64,000 bases of DNA. Origin: Pseudarthrobacter sp. W1I19. Its GTDB lineage: Bacteria > Actinomycetota > Actinomycetes > Actinomycetales > Micrococcaceae. A program made the position numbers and the translations under genes. Shown in pieces: positions 52,045-61,956 of the stretch (its first letter is position 1; the number at the start of each line of letters is the position of its first letter). The DNA is taken from contig NZ_JAUSZR010000001.1 in the NCBI RefSeq assembly GCF_030817835.1, positions 1,302,001 through 1,366,000 on the forward strand. The letters run 5' to 3'. The notes beneath the pieces are model-generated. The model was not told the origin of the DNA and did not search any database. It worked only from the letters and a program-made list of their open reading frames with translations.

Positions 52045-53135
52045 TGACTGAAGTCCCTGCCAGCCCCACAGCTCCCGTGGGCCCGCAGCGGATCCTGCTG
52101 GGGCTGAACACCTTCGGTGACGTTGGCGAGAACCCGGACGGCAGCCCGCAGCCGCATGCCCGGGTGCTGCGCCAGTTGCTGGAACAGGCGGAACTGGCGG
52201 ACGCCGTCGGACTTCACGCCTTTGGGGTGGGGGAGCACCACCGCAAGGACTATGCCGTGTCCGCGCCCGAGGTCTTCCTGGCCGCAGCCGCGGCGCGGAC
52301 CACCCGGATCCGCCTGGGTTCGGCCGTCACGGTGCTGAGCTCCGATGATCCCATCCGGGTGTTCCAGAGATTCTCCACGGTGGATGCCCTCTCCAACGGC
52401 CGGGCCGAGGTGATGCTGGGGCGGGGCTCGTTCATCGAGTCCTTCCCGCTGTTCGGGCTGGACCTTGCCGACTACGAGGTCCTGTTCGAAGAGAAGCTCG
52501 AGTTGTTCGACAAAGTGCGGGCACAGAAGCCGGTGCACTGGGAAGGCCGCACCAGGCCCGCCCTCGCCGGCCTGAGTGTGTACCCGCCCCTGGAGCACCA
52601 CCTGCTGCCCACCTGGATCGGCGTCGGTGGCACCCCTGAATCGGTGCTCCGCTGCGCGCAGTACGGCTACCCGATCATTTTCGCAATCATCGGCGGGCAG
52701 CCGCGCGGCTTCCGACCCCTGGTGGAGCTGTACCGCGAAGCCATGGCGAAGTACGGCCACCCGATGCAGCAAATTGCCACGCACTCACCGGGCCACGTGG
52801 CCGACACTGACGAACAGGCGCGCGAGGAACTCTTCCCGCACTGGCTGAAGCTGCGGAACAAGATCGGAGCCGAGCGCGGGTGGGGACCTGCCGGACGGGG
52901 CGAGTTCGATGCCCTGTGCGCTCCGGAGGGTGCCCTGTATGTCGGGTCGCCGGAAACGGTGGCGCAAAAAATCGTCCAGCTCAAGCAGAACCTCGGCGTG
53001 GACCGCTTCGACTTCAAGTACAGCAACGGCCCGCTGCCGCACTCGGCGATGATGCGGTCCATCGAGCTGCTGGGGACTGCAGTGGCGCCGCGGGTGGCTG
53101 AACTGCTCGCCGCCGGTATCCAGCCGGCTACCTGA
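52044..53135 (+). CDS. LLM-class flavin-dependent oxidoreductase
   Basis: 363 residues of the bacterial luciferase-like monooxygenase superfamily (TIM barrel binding FMN or F420). [40 protein letters not shown] and [20 protein letters not shown] are family features; the C-terminal [20 protein letters not shown] ends the barrel. Substrate unknown. It lies within the heme operon (one-base overlap with hemB, 13 bases to hemL), so it is almost certainly cotranscribed. No step of known heme synthesis needs it. Confidence 0.9.
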   Translation: MTEVPASPTAPVGPQRILLGLNTFGDVGENPDGSPQPHARVLRQLLEQAELADAVGLHAFGVGEHHRKDYAVSAPEVFLAAAAARTTRIRLGSAVTVLSSDDPIRVFQRFSTVDALSNGRAEVMLGRGSFIESFPLFGLDLADYEVLFEEKLELFDKVRAQKPVHWEGRTRPALAGLSVYPPLEHHLLPTWIGVGGTPESVLRCAQYGYPIIFAIIGGQPRGFRPLVELYREAMAKYGHPMQQIATHSPGHVADTDEQAREELFPHWLKLRNKIGAERGWGPAGRGEFDALCAPEGALYVGSPETVAQKIVQLKQNLGVDRFDFKYSNGPLPHSAMMRSIELLGTAVAPRVAELLAAGIQPAT

Positions 53136-53148
53136 GAGAATAGGAACC

Positions 53149-54480
53149 ATGACTTCCAGCAATCCTCGCAACGAGGCACTCTTCGACCGCGCCCGCCAGC
53201 TGATGCCGGGCGGGGTGAACTCGCCAGTCCGTGCCTTCGGGTCGGTGGGCGGAACGCCCCGCTTTATGGTTTCAGCCAAGGGCCCGTACCTGACGGACGC
53301 CGACGGCAAGGAATACGTGGACCTGGTCTGCTCCTGGGGTCCGGCACTGCTGGGCCACGCGCATCCCGCCGTGCTGGAGGCGGTCCACGCCGCCGTGGAC
53401 CGCGGCCTCTCCTTCGGCGCCTCCACCCCGGATGAGGCGAACCTGGCGGAAATCGTCAAGGAGCGCGTGCCCGCCGTCGAACGCCTCCGGATGGTCTCCA
53501 CCGGCACCGAAGCCACCATGACCGCTGTCCGGCTGGCCCGTGGCTTCACCGGCCGGAACCTCATCATCAAGTTTGCCGGCTGCTACCACGGCCACCTGGA
53601 CGGCCTGCTCGCCGCTGCCGGCTCGGGCGTGGCAACGCTGGCCCTGCCGGGCTCCGCCGGCGTCACCGAAGCCACCGCCGCCGAAACCCTGGTGCTGCCG
53701 TACAACGACCTCGCCGCCGTCAAGGAAGCGTTCGCCACCCACGGACCCAACATCGCCGCCGTCATCACCGAAGCGGCACCCGCCAACATGGGTGTGGTCA
53801 CGCCGGAGGAAGGCTTCAACCTTGGCCTGTCCCGCATCACCCGGGAGCACGGCGCCCTGCTGATCGTGGACGAGGTCCTCACCGGCTTCCGCACCGGCTA
53901 CTCCGGCTACTGGGGCCTCACCGGCGGCGCGGCGGATGCGGCCGAGCCGTGGACGCCGGACCTGCTCACCTTCGGCAAGGTCATCGGCGGAGGAATGCCG
54001 ACGGCGGCCCTCGGCGGGCGTGCCGACGTGATGGACTACCTCGCCCCCACCGGCCCCGTGTACCAGGCGGGCACCCTGTCCGGAAACCCGGTGGCCATGG
54101 CCGCCGGCGTGGCAACGCTGACCCACGCCACCCGGGATGTCTACTCCTTCATCGATGTCCGCTCGCTGGAACTGTCCTCGGCGCTCTCCAACGCCCTGGA
54201 CGCCGCGGGAGTGGACCACTCCATCCAGTTCGCCGGGAACCTTTTCTCGGTGGCTTTCGGCACGTCGGCCCGTGGCGTCCACAACTACGCCGACGCCCAA
54301 GCACAGGAAGCCTTCCGGTACGCGCCGTTCTTCCACTCCATGCTGGAATCCGGCGTCTACCTGCCGCCGTCCGTCTTCGAAGCCTGGTTCCTGTCCGCCG
54401 CGCACGATGACGCCGCCATGAACCGGATCTTCGACGCTCTTCCGGCGGCAGCCAAGGCGGCAGCAGCCGCCCAGGGGTAG
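53149..54480 (+). CDS. hemL: Glutamate-1-semialdehyde 2,1-aminomutase HemL
   Basis: PLP enzyme converting glutamate-1-semialdehyde to 5-aminolevulinate, the step after HemA. 443 residues. [20 protein letters not shown] at the N-terminus, [33 protein letters not shown] (PLP-pyridine Asp) and the Schiff-base lysine K277 in [19 protein letters not shown], then [17 protein letters not shown]. Last gene of the heme operon; a palindrome and then a terminator follow. ATG 53149 is preceded by a weak AGGAACC. Confidence 0.97.
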   Translation: MTSSNPRNEALFDRARQLMPGGVNSPVRAFGSVGGTPRFMVSAKGPYLTDADGKEYVDLVCSWGPALLGHAHPAVLEAVHAAVDRGLSFGASTPDEANLAEIVKERVPAVERLRMVSTGTEATMTAVRLARGFTGRNLIIKFAGCYHGHLDGLLAAAGSGVATLALPGSAGVTEATAAETLVLPYNDLAAVKEAFATHGPNIAAVITEAAPANMGVVTPEEGFNLGLSRITREHGALLIVDEVLTGFRTGYSGYWGLTGGAADAAEPWTPDLLTFGKVIGGGMPTAALGGRADVMDYLAPTGPVYQAGTLSGNPVAMAAGVATLTHATRDVYSFIDVRSLELSSALSNALDAAGVDHSIQFAGNLFSVAFGTSARGVHNYADAQAQEAFRYAPFFHSMLESGVYLPPSVFEAWFLSAAHDDAAMNRIFDALPAAAKAAAAAQG

Positions 54481-54516
54481 AGACCCGGGCGAGTCCCGCC
54501 GTCGTCCGTCTCTCTC

Positions 54517-54579
54517 CCGCGAGATGGCACTTAACAGCAATCCCTGCGTGTGGAACTGCCGTGAAGTGCCATCTCGCGG
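54517..54579. repeat. 16-bp-arm intergenic palindrome after hemL
   Basis: CCGCGAGATGGCACTT (54517-54532) and its exact inverse AAGTGCCATCTCGCGG (54564-54579) enclose 31 bases with further partial pairing (AACAGCA with TGCCGTG). It contains GGCACTTAAC, close to GGCATTTAAC of the palindrome at 30853. Confidence 0.85.
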
Positions 54580-54587
54580 ATAAAAGG

Positions 54588-54626
54588 AAATCCCCGGTTG
54601 CATTCCGCAACCGGGGATTTTCTTTT
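54588..54626. terminator. Bidirectional terminator between hemL and the amino-acid importer
   Basis: AAATCCCCGGTTGC, loop ATTCC, GCAACCGGGGATTT followed by TCTTTT; an A-rich flank serves the opposite strand. Confidence 0.88.
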
Positions 54627-54639
54627 AGAGCTTCAGGAA

Positions 54640-55377
54640 CTACAGGACGTCCGAGAGGAAGCCCTTCAAGCGCTCGGTTTCCGGGGCGCTGAAGATCTTC
54701 TCGGGCGGACCGGACTCCACCACCACACCGGCGTCCATAAACGTCACCGTGTCCGACACATTGCGGGAGAAGCCCATTTCGTGGGTCACCACCACCATGG
54801 TCATGCCGCCCTTTGCCAGGTCCGCCATCAGCGCCAGGACACCCTTGACCAGTTCAGGGTCCAGTGCGGAGGTGGCCTCGTCAAAGAACATCACTTCCGG
54901 CTTCATGGCCAGTGCACGGGCGATGGCAACGCGCTGCTGCTGGCCGCCTGAGAGGTTGGCGGGACGGGCTTCGGCCTTGTGCTTCAGGCCCACCAGGTCC
55001 AGCTGCTCCAGGGCCTCGGCGCGGGCCTGGTCCTTGGACAGCTTACGCAGCTTGCGCAGTGCCAGGGACACGTTGTCCACCACCGTCTTGTGCGGGAACA
55101 GATTGAACTGCTGGAACACCATGCCGATACGCTGCCGGAGCTCATCCGGGTTGTCCTTCAGCACTGAGCGGCCATCGAGGAGGATATCGCCCTGGTCCGG
55201 CTCGATCAGCCGGTTCATCACGCGAAGGAGCGTGGATTTGCCGGAACCGGATGGGCCGATCACCGAAGCTGTGGTGCCCTTCTCCACGTGCAGGTCAATG
55301 CCGCGCAGGACATGGTTGTGCCCGAACGAGAGGTGCAGGTTCTTGCCGGTCAGGGTTCCGGAAGCGAATTCCGTCAT
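54640..55377 (-). CDS. Polar amino-acid ABC transporter ATPase
   Basis: 245 residues. Walker [11 protein letters not shown]-loop FQQFNLF, signature LSGGQQQR, Walker [13 protein letters not shown] (Glu-Ala in place of the usual Glu-Pro), switch His VVTHEMGFS. Last gene in the order binding protein, permease, ATPase. The ATG overlaps the permease stop by four bases. Similar to, but not a copy of, GluA at 17465. Substrate is probably a polar or acidic amino acid. Confidence 0.93.
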   Translation of the reverse strand: MTEFASGTLTGKNLHLSFGHNHVLRGIDLHVEKGTTASVIGPSGSGKSTLLRVMNRLIEPDQGDILLDGRSVLKDNPDELRQRIGMVFQQFNLFPHKTVVDNVSLALRKLRKLSKDQARAEALEQLDLVGLKHKAEARPANLSGGQQQRVAIARALAMKPEVMFFDEATSALDPELVKGVLALMADLAKGGMTMVVVTHEMGFSRNVSDTVTFMDAGVVVESGPPEKIFSAPETERLKGFLSDVL

Positions 55378-56138
55378 GCCTGTGCCCCCTTGCCGATAGG
55401 TGCCGCCAGCTCATCCGGTTCCTTCTTTTCCGGCTTGCCGGTGCGGAGCCGGTTGTCGATGAAATTCACGAAGTGGGTGAGCGGGACGGTCAGGATCAGG
55501 TACAGCACACCGGCTGCCACCAGCGGCGAGAGATTGCCCGTGTTGGCCATGGCGTCGTTGCCGATCCGGAAGATTTCCCGGTCTGAAGCAGCGAGGCCGA
55601 GCATAAACACCAGCGAGGAGTCCTTCAACAGCGAGATGAACTGGTTCACCAGCGCGGGAAGGACCCGCCGGATACCCTGCGGCACCACCACGAGGCGCAT
55701 CGAACTGCCGTAGCTGAAACCAAGCGCCCGCGAGGCCTCCAACTGTCCCTTCTCCACGCTCTGGATGCCGGAGCGGAAGATCTCACCGATGTAGGCGGCC
55801 GCGATCAGCGTCAGGGCAAGGATGCCCAGCGGGTACGGGTTCCGGGACCCTGTGATTTCCCGGGCAATAGGGCTGAGCCCGATGCCGATCACCAGGATCA
55901 CCAGGATGGCCGGGAGGCCGCGGAAGATATCGGTGTAGATGCGTGCCACCCAACGGGCTCCCGCATTGCGGGAGATCCCCATCATGGCCAGGCCCAGCCC
56001 CAGCAGGGAGCCGAGGATGCCGGAGGCAACGGCCAAGATCAGGGTGTTGGGCAAGCCCACCATGAGCAGGGCGGGAATGACTTTGGCCATTTCCTCCCAG
56101 TTGAAGAAGGTGTCAGCCAGCTGGTCCAAGAGATCCAT
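55374..56138 (-). CDS. Polar amino-acid ABC transporter permease
   Basis: 254 residues, HisM/GlnP family, about five helices. The EAA loop is [20 protein letters not shown] followed by [20 protein letters not shown]. Only one permease gene is present, so it probably works as a homodimer, unlike the GluC/GluD pair. It starts 16 bases after the binding-protein stop and overlaps the ATPase start. The C-terminal tail is charged ([20 protein letters not shown]). Confidence 0.92.
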   Translation of the reverse strand: MDLLDQLADTFFNWEEMAKVIPALLMVGLPNTLILAVASGILGSLLGLGLAMMGISRNAGARWVARIYTDIFRGLPAILVILVIGIGLSPIAREITGSRNPYPLGILALTLIAAAYIGEIFRSGIQSVEKGQLEASRALGFSYGSSMRLVVVPQGIRRVLPALVNQFISLLKDSSLVFMLGLAASDREIFRIGNDAMANTGNLSPLVAAGVLYLILTVPLTHFVNFIDNRLRTGKPEKKEPDELAAPIGKGAQA

Positions 56139-56154
56139 GAACGTCCCGGCTCAA

Positions 56155-57090
56155 TCAGCTCTGGGGAACCGTGGCGGCCTTGCTGCCCGGCTTCCAGTCA
56201 GTCGGCATCTCGCGGTCCGGGTACCATTCCTTGGTCAGTTTGGTCCAGGTTCCGTCGGCGATGACAGCGTCCAGGCCGGAGTTCAGCGCGTCGATCAGCG
56301 GCTGGTTGTCCTTGGCCACTGCGTAGGCGGTGAAGTTCTGCGTGTTGACGACGGATTCGACGATCGCGGTGCCGTCACCTTCCTTGACCTGGCCGGTGGC
56401 CTGCTGCGACGGGGCCACCCAGGCATCAACCTGGCCGTTGCGCACGTTGGCGTAAACGGTGGCGTAGTCCGGGAAGCGGATCGGCTCAAGCTTGAGGGTG
56501 TTGGTGACGTAGTCGTCCTGGACGGTGCCCTGGACCACGCCGATGCGCAGATCGCCCTTCAGGTCGTCAAAGCCCTTAATACCGCTGTCGGTCTTGGCAA
56601 CCACTGCCATGAAGCCGAAGTCATAGCCGTTGGTGAATCCAACGTTCTGGCGGCGGGCATCCGTGGTGGAGATGGAGGAGGATCCGACGTCAAACTGCTT
56701 GGTGGAAACCTGGGAGAGCAGGGCGGAGAAGTCCGTGGCAACGAATTCGACCTCAAGCCCGAGCTTGCCGGCGATGGCGCGCAGCAGTTCGTTGTCGTAA
56801 CCGGTGAACTTGCCGGAAGGGTCAATGAAGATGTTCGGCGGGGCGTCGGAGAGGGTGCCCACCTCGAGCTTGCCTTCGGTGTTCAGGCCCAGCTTGGTCT
56901 TGTCGATCTGGTCCACCGGCGTAACGCTGGCGGTCGTGTATTTGTCCAGCGTCTGCTGGTCGCTGCCGGCGAGGGCGTCCGTCGGGGTGCCGCTCGGCTG
57001 GGCGGATCCTGAGCCGCACGCTGCCAGGGAAACCGCCAGGGCGATTGCCACGGGAGCGGTTGTCAGCCACTTCATCGCTTTGATTTTCAT
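56155..57090 (-). CDS. Amino-acid-binding lipoprotein (SBP family 3)
   Basis: 311 residues. Signal with lipobox VSLAAC (lipidated Cys at about 25), then a Ser/Thr linker. PPNIFIDPSGKFTGYDNELL, AIAGKLGLEVEFVATDFSAL, VGSSSISTTDARRQNVGFTN and VVAKTDSGIKGFDDLKGD are family 3 features. It ends DREMPTDWKPGSKAATVPQS. ATG 57090; an ATG five codons later is possible. First gene of the three-gene importer; the 322-base region upstream must contain its promoter. Confidence 0.92.
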   Translation of the reverse strand: MKIKAMKWLTTAPVAIALAVSLAACGSGSAQPSGTPTDALAGSDQQTLDKYTTASVTPVDQIDKTKLGLNTEGKLEVGTLSDAPPNIFIDPSGKFTGYDNELLRAIAGKLGLEVEFVATDFSALLSQVSTKQFDVGSSSISTTDARRQNVGFTNGYDFGFMAVVAKTDSGIKGFDDLKGDLRIGVVQGTVQDDYVTNTLKLEPIRFPDYATVYANVRNGQVDAWVAPSQQATGQVKEGDGTAIVESVVNTQNFTAYAVAKDNQPLIDALNSGLDAVIADGTWTKLTKEWYPDREMPTDWKPGSKAATVPQS

Positions 57091-57412
57091 CAGGTAGTCG
57101 CTTTCATTGAGTCATAAGTCAACCGGGCCGCAAGGCTGCGCTGGTGGCGCCTGGCACCTGCCCGGTGCTGGTCCAGCAAGGCCGGGGCAGGGGTGACCGC
57201 AAAACTAAATTGTCTCACTTCACCCTTTTGGGCCCGTGAGCTGAATAATCAGGAGGCGTTGGGGGAAGGAGTCCGAATAAAGTTCGGAAAAACTGCGCCA
57301 GCTGCATGCAGCTGCTTTAGGAGCAGGCTGCTCAACGAATCCTGAGACGAAGAAGTCAGCCCACTTATTAAGCGATGTGACTGATATCTCCCGCCGGGAC
57401 TGTCAGTCTTGG
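57091..57412. other. 322-base region without a gene
   Basis: Lies upstream of the amino-acid-binding lipoprotein and beyond the exonuclease stop, both on the minus strand. I see no credible coding frame. It contains a perfect 16-bp palindrome CAGCTGCATGCAGCTG (57299-57314), a possible protein-binding site. No convincing promoter could be assigned by eye. Confidence 0.6.
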
Positions 57413-58123
57413 CTAGAAACCGCCGGTGCTGGCGTCCTGTGGTGGGAGCACAGGCCAGTCGCCTTCGATAACGGCAGCGGGCTTGGTCTTGCGCAGGTAA
57501 TCCTGGAAATCCGCGGCCTGGCTCACGGCCCAATCCACCTGAAGCTGGTGCAGCTGACTGGCGGGCATGCTGAGTTTGGGAAACTTACCGGCCATGGCGT
57601 CCAGGACCCGCAGGGTTGCCAAGGCATCCGCAGCGGACGTGTGGGCATTGTCCAGGACCACACCGTACTCTTCGCACAACGCCGTGAGGGTCCGCTTGCC
57701 CTTGCGGTAGCGGTCCACCTGCTTGTTCATGATGTACGGGTCCAGGACCGGAAACCGGGTAAGTTGCGGCACCCCGTAGCGTGCTGATTCGGCCGCGAGC
57801 ACCGTGAAGTCGTAGCTGGCGTTGAACGCAATAACAGGTACGCCGTCGTCGAACAGGCCCTGCAGCACGGCCGCGAGCTCCTGCGTCACTTCGTGGGCCG
57901 GCCGGCCGTCACGCCTGGCCTGCTCAGTGGTGATGCCGTGGACGTCACTGGCCTCGGTGGGAATTTCAACGCCCGGGTCAGCCAGCCACTCATGTTCGGC
58001 GATGACGTCGCCCTGGTGGTCCACCACTGTGACAGATGCGGTGACAATGCGGGCCGAGCGCGAGTTTCGGCCGGTGGTTTCGAGGTCGAAGGCTGCGCGG
58101 GGAAGGGTGTTCCAGGTGCTCAT
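57413..58123 (-). CDS. DEDDh 3'-5' exonuclease (DnaQ-like)
   Basis: 236 residues. ExoI FDLETTGRNSRSARIVTASV with D13 and E15, ExoII VIAFNASYDFTVL (Asp), ExoIII NAHTSAADALAT (His and Asp). These are the four acidic residues and His of a DEDDh nuclease. No polymerase or UvrC domain is attached, so it is a stand-alone exonuclease. ATG 58123 has TAGCGT six bases upstream and no Shine-Dalgarno. It is divergent from the alkyltransferase-like/adnAB set, so it lies in a DNA-repair neighbourhood. Confidence 0.93.
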   Translation of the reverse strand: MSTWNTLPRAAFDLETTGRNSRSARIVTASVTVVDHQGDVIAEHEWLADPGVEIPTEASDVHGITTEQARRDGRPAHEVTQELAAVLQGLFDDGVPVIAFNASYDFTVLAAESARYGVPQLTRFPVLDPYIMNKQVDRYRKGKRTLTALCEEYGVVLDNAHTSAADALATLRVLDAMAGKFPKLSMPASQLHQLQVDWAVSQAADFQDYLRKTKPAAVIEGDWPVLPPQDASTGGF

Positions 58124-58129
58124 GAATCC

Positions 58130-58180
58130 ACGCTAACGGGGACCGCCGACAATTCCCGGGAGCGCCACTGCCGATAGATT
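58130..58180. promoter_or_regulatory. Divergent exonuclease / alkyltransferase-like promoters
   Basis: TAGCGT (58130-58135, minus) and TAGATT (58175-58180, plus), each exactly six bases from its ATG (58123 and 58187). The two start codons are 63 bases apart. Both mRNAs are predicted leaderless. Confidence 0.6.
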
Positions 58181-58186
58181 GGATCA

Positions 58187-58603
58187 ATGCGGATTGAGTA
58201 TGTGGAGGCGGTGTTGGCCATCGTGCGGCTGGTGCCGCCAGGGTCCGCAGTCTCGTACGGGGACGTCGCCGAACTCCTGGGATCGGGCGGGCCCAGGCAA
58301 GTTGGCTCGGTCATGAGCCACTACGGCAGTGGCGTTCCATGGTGGCGGATCCTCAAATCGAGCGGACACGCGCCCGAAGGCCATGTTGGTGAAGCGCTCC
58401 GCCACTACCGGCAGGAGGGAACCGCCCTCCTCGGCGCTTATGAGGCCTACCTGCGGACGGGGGAAGGCTCCTGGCGCGTGGACCTTGCAGCTGCGCGGTG
58501 GGCCCCGAACGATGGAGACTTTGAGCACATCGACGCAATTGCGGCCCAGCTTGAGCGCGGGCTCCAGCAATTGTCGGTGGCTGATGATGGAATGTCGGCG
58601 TGA
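58187..58603 (+). CDS. Alkyltransferase-like (ATL) DNA-lesion recognition protein
   Basis: 138 residues, MGMT-family DNA-binding domain. The helix-turn-helix region is PPGSAVSYGDVAELLGSGGP and QVGSVMSH. In place of the alkyl-accepting PCHR motif it has PWWR (51-54), so it cannot accept the alkyl group. ATL proteins bind O6-alkylguanine and direct nucleotide-excision repair. A C-terminal extension (about 100-138) may make partner contacts. ATG 58187 has TAGATT six bases upstream. Its stop overlaps adnA by GTGA, so it leads the operon. Confidence 0.9.
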   Translation: MRIEYVEAVLAIVRLVPPGSAVSYGDVAELLGSGGPRQVGSVMSHYGSGVPWWRILKSSGHAPEGHVGEALRHYRQEGTALLGAYEAYLRTGEGSWRVDLAAARWAPNDGDFEHIDAIAAQLERGLQQLSVADDGMSA

Positions 58604-61600
58604 CAGTAACAGTTCCTTTTACAGATCCGCTCGACGAGTACCGGGAACCGGCAGAGTCTGACGCGGAATTTGATGCCCTGCCGGGAGCCGTTCACGACGA
58701 CGGCACCCTGCCTCGGGATGCAGGGCACCAGCGTGCCACAGGCTTTGGGGGCCTCAGGCTCCTGCCGCCGCGGAACCTCCATGCCGAGGCGCCGTCGCTG
58801 ACGCCCGATCAACAGGCAGCTGTTGACGTGGTCCAGGGGTCCGGGCCTGTGCTGGTTGCGGGTGCGCCCGGAACGGGTAAAACCACTGTCCTCATCGAAG
58901 CGGCAGTCACACGGGTCTTCCGCGACGGGCTGGATCCCGAACGGATACTGATCCTGGCCCCCAGCAGGCTCGCGGCCGATTCCCTCCGGGACCGGTTTAC
59001 GGCCCGGCTCAACAGAAGCCTCAGTACCACCCCCGCCCGGACGTGGGCATCCTATGCCTTTGACGTGATCCGCCGCGCCAAAGCTGAGGGTGTGCTGCCG
59101 CTCGCGAGGCCGCCCCGGCTCCTCTCCGGACCGGAGCAGGACCTCATCATCAAGGAACTCCTTGAGGGCCACCGCCTGCCGGGGCTGGAACTGCCCTGGC
59201 CTGACGATCTCGCCGGAGCGCTGGAGACACGGGGTTTCCGGCACGAGGTGCGCCAGCTCTTCGACCGCGTTATCGAATCGGGCCTGACCGCCGGTGACCT
59301 CGCGGACCTTGGCCGGCAGTGCGGCAGGCCGGACTGGTCGGCCGCCGCCGCTTTGTACGCCGAGTATCGGGACGTCCTTGACCTGCGGATGCCTGAGGCT
59401 TTTGATCCTGCCGGCATCATCACTGCTGCCCGCCAGGTCTTCCAGGATGCCCCGGATTTCCTTGCCGCCGAGCGCGCGCGCCTGCAGCTGATCGTGGTGG
59501 ATGACGTCCAGGAAGCCAACCCCGCCGTCTTCGAGCTCCTGGCGGACATTGCCCGCGGGCAGGACTGCTATGTGGCCTCCTCGCCGGACACCGTAGTCCA
59601 GGGGTTCCGGGGAGCCCGGCCGGACCTGGTGGCTGAACTCCCACGGCTGCTCTCACCGGATGGGCCGGTCCTCGAACGTCCCCTCCGGTACGCGCACAGG
59701 CACGCGCCGGAGCTGACCGAAGCGTGGCTGGGGGTGGCCGCCCGGATCTCCCAGCGGGCCGGAGGGCAGTTGGCCAGGCAGCTCGAGCCGATGGAGGGCC
59801 GGCCGCACGGAGCGGTGGAGGCCCATCTTGTCCCGTCCCCCGTGCACGAGCTCAGGTACGTTGCCCAGCGGATCCTTGACCAGCACATAAACCACGGCCG
59901 GGATCTGTCCGAGATGGCGGTCATTGTGCGCAACGGGGCACAGGTCAGCGAACTGCAGCGGTATCTTTCCGGCCAGGGGATTCCCGTCCGTGTTCCGGTA
60001 GCGGAATCTGCCGTCCGGGATGAGGTGGCAGTACGTCCGCTGCTCGACGCGTTCGCCGTTGCCCTCGATCCTGACCTGCTGACCCCCGAAACAGCTGTAT
60101 CCCTTCTGACTTCGCGGGTGGGGGGCGCCACCTCCATCGAGTTGCGCCGGCTGCGGCAATCACTGAGGCGCGAAGAGCTTCTGGGGGGAGGGGGACGCAC
60201 CAGCGACACCCTGCTCGTTGAGGCCCTCCTGGAGCCCGGGGCCCTGTCCACCCTTGGCATGGAGGGCAGGGCTGCGCGTCGTACGGCAAGGATGATCCAG
60301 GCCGGGCGGCAGGCCGCCGCCGAACCCGGCGCCAACGCGGAATCAGTCCTGTGGGCATTATGGAATGCCACCGGCCTCGCTGCCGCCTGGACAGAGACAG
60401 CCCTTGCCGGCGGACCGCACGGAGCCAGGGCTGACCGCGACCTTGACGCCATGATGGCACTGTTCCACACGGCGGAGCGCTACGTCGACCAGGTTCCGGG
60501 CGCCGGGCCGGAGCAGTTCCTGGAGTACCTGTTGAACCAGGAGCTGCCCATGGACACCCTGGCTGCCAGGGCCCAGGTGGATGACGCCGTCGAACTAATG
60601 ACACCGGCAAGTGCGGCCGGCCGGGAATGGCCGGTGGTCCTGGTGGCCGGCCTCCAGGAAGGCGTGTGGCCCAACACCAGGCTCCGCGGCGAACTTCTGG
60701 GCAGCACGCTGTACGCCGATGCGGTTGAGCACGGAGTCGAGTATGCGCTGCAGCGGGACCCGCTCAGCCGGCTCCGGGATATCCGCTACGACGAACTGCG
60801 CAGCTTCTCCACCGCAGTATCACGGGCCCGGGAACTCTTGATCTGCACGGCCGTCTCCTCGGAGGACGATCAGCCCTCGTCCTTCCTGGACTATGTGGCA
60901 CCGCTGGATCCGGGCCAGGAAGGCAGGGCATTTACACCAGTTGAACGCCCCATGACCTTGCGGGCACTCGTGGCCGAACTCCGGCAGTATGCCCAGCTGG
61001 ACGGAAGGCATGAAGCTGAGGCTGCTGAAGCGGTGAAGGTCCTCGCCGGGCTTGCGGCTGCGGAGCCGCCGGTCCCCGGGGCGCATCCGGACAGCTGGTG
61101 GGCATTGCCGCCGCTGACGTCGTCCGAAGCTGTGGTTCCGGCGGGCGGAACGGTATTTGTGTCGCCGTCGAAGGTGGAGACAGTCCGGAAGTCCCCGCTT
61201 GACTGGTTTGTGCAGGCCGCCGGAGGTGAGGCCGCCACCGACTTTGCCAGAAGCCTGGGCACGCTTGTCCATGCCATCGCCCAGGAACTTCCCGATGCCT
61301 CCGGCGCCGAGTATGTGGCCGAGCTGGTCCGCCGCTGGCCGGCCCTCGGCATGAAGGACAACTGGGAGGGCCGGCTGGACTACCAGCGCGCGGAAGCGAT
61401 GGTGCGAAAGCTTGCCCAGTACGTGCTGGTCATGAGGAGCGAGGGCAGGAGCCTGCTGGGCGTGGAACAGGACTTCGACGTTGCCCTCCCTGAGGTTGCT
61501 GTTGATGATGGGCCGGCCCGCGCCGCGGTCCTTCGTGGACAGGTGGACCGTCTCGAGATCGACCCCGAGGGCAGGCTGGTCATCGTCGACCTCAAAACTG

Positions 61601-61956
61601 GTAAGCGCCAGCCGGGCAAGGCCGAATTGTCGGCGCATCCGCAGCTGGGCGCGTACCAGGCCGCAGTCCTAGCAGGCGGATTTAACACAGGGGAGGACGG
61701 TGCCCCAAATATTCCTGGCGGCGCGGTCCTCGCCCAGCTGGGGACCGGGGCCAAGAGTCCCGCCATCCAACAGCAGGATCCCCTGGATCCGCGGGAGAAC
61801 TGGGCCATGGACATGGTCACGGAGGCCGCTGCCGTGATGGGCGGCAGCGCATTCGAAGCCAGGCATGACCCTTCGAAGGGGAGCCATGGCGGCCACGGCT
61901 GCCGGCTGCCGGAAGTGTGTCCTTTGTGCGTGCGGGGAAGGCAGGTTACGGAATGA
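58600..61956 (+). CDS. adnA: AdnA-type helicase-nuclease subunit
   Basis: 1118 residues. UvrD-like motor: Walker A GAPGTGKTTVLIEAAV (about 86), motif II VVDDVQEANPAVFEL, GFRGARPDLV, RPLRYAHRHAPELTEAW and later VSRARELLICTAVSSED. A C-terminal RecB-type nuclease: GQVDRLEIDPEG, VDLKTGKRQPG and HPQLGAYQ. Ends with a cysteine group, GCRLPEVCPLCVRG, possibly for an Fe-S cluster. Walker B reads DDVQ rather than DExQ, which suggests a weakened motor, as I recall for mycobacterial AdnA. It acts with AdnB in end resection of double-strand breaks. GTG start overlapping the ATL gene; the stop overlaps adnB. Confidence 0.92.
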   Translation: MTVTVPFTDPLDEYREPAESDAEFDALPGAVHDDGTLPRDAGHQRATGFGGLRLLPPRNLHAEAPSLTPDQQAAVDVVQGSGPVLVAGAPGTGKTTVLIEAAVTRVFRDGLDPERILILAPSRLAADSLRDRFTARLNRSLSTTPARTWASYAFDVIRRAKAEGVLPLARPPRLLSGPEQDLIIKELLEGHRLPGLELPWPDDLAGALETRGFRHEVRQLFDRVIESGLTAGDLADLGRQCGRPDWSAAAALYAEYRDVLDLRMPEAFDPAGIITAARQVFQDAPDFLAAERARLQLIVVDDVQEANPAVFELLADIARGQDCYVASSPDTVVQGFRGARPDLVAELPRLLSPDGPVLERPLRYAHRHAPELTEAWLGVAARISQRAGGQLARQLEPMEGRPHGAVEAHLVPSPVHELRYVAQRILDQHINHGRDLSEMAVIVRNGAQVSELQRYLSGQGIPVRVPVAESAVRDEVAVRPLLDAFAVALDPDLLTPETAVSLLTSRVGGATSIELRRLRQSLRREELLGGGGRTSDTLLVEALLEPGALSTLGMEGRAARRTARMIQAGRQAAAEPGANAESVLWALWNATGLAAAWTETALAGGPHGARADRDLDAMMALFHTAERYVDQVPGAGPEQFLEYLLNQELPMDTLAARAQVDDAVELMTPASAAGREWPVVLVAGLQEGVWPNTRLRGELLGSTLYADAVEHGVEYALQRDPLSRLRDIRYDELRSFSTAVSRARELLICTAVSSEDDQPSSFLDYVAPLDPGQEGRAFTPVERPMTLRALVAELRQYAQLDGRHEAEAAEAVKVLAGLAAAEPPVPGAHPDSWWALPPLTSSEAVVPAGGTVFVSPSKVETVRKSPLDWFVQAAGGEAATDFARSLGTLVHAIAQELPDASGAEYVAELVRRWPALGMKDNWEGRLDYQRAEAMVRKLAQYVLVMRSEGRSLLGVEQDFDVALPEVAVDDGPARAAVLRGQVDRLEIDPEGRLVIVDLKTGKRQPGKAELSAHPQLGAYQAAVLAGGFNTGEDGAPNIPGGAVLAQLGTGAKSPAIQQQDPLDPRENWAMDMVTEAAAVMGGSAFEARHDPSKGSHGGHGCRLPEVCPLCVRGRQVTE

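Noticed and set aside
53272..54603. A 443-codon minus-strand frame over hemL
   Set aside because: Antisense to intact HemL; composition typical of a high-GC shadow.
57094..57122. TTGACT ... GACTAC as a promoter for the amino-acid-binding lipoprotein
   Set aside because: The -10 candidate does not fit TANNNT and would be only three bases from the ATG, too close for the start point.
57249..57533. A 94-codon minus-strand frame upstream of the binding protein
   Set aside because: It overlaps the end of the exonuclease gene on the same strand in another frame, with no ribosome-binding site or conserved look.
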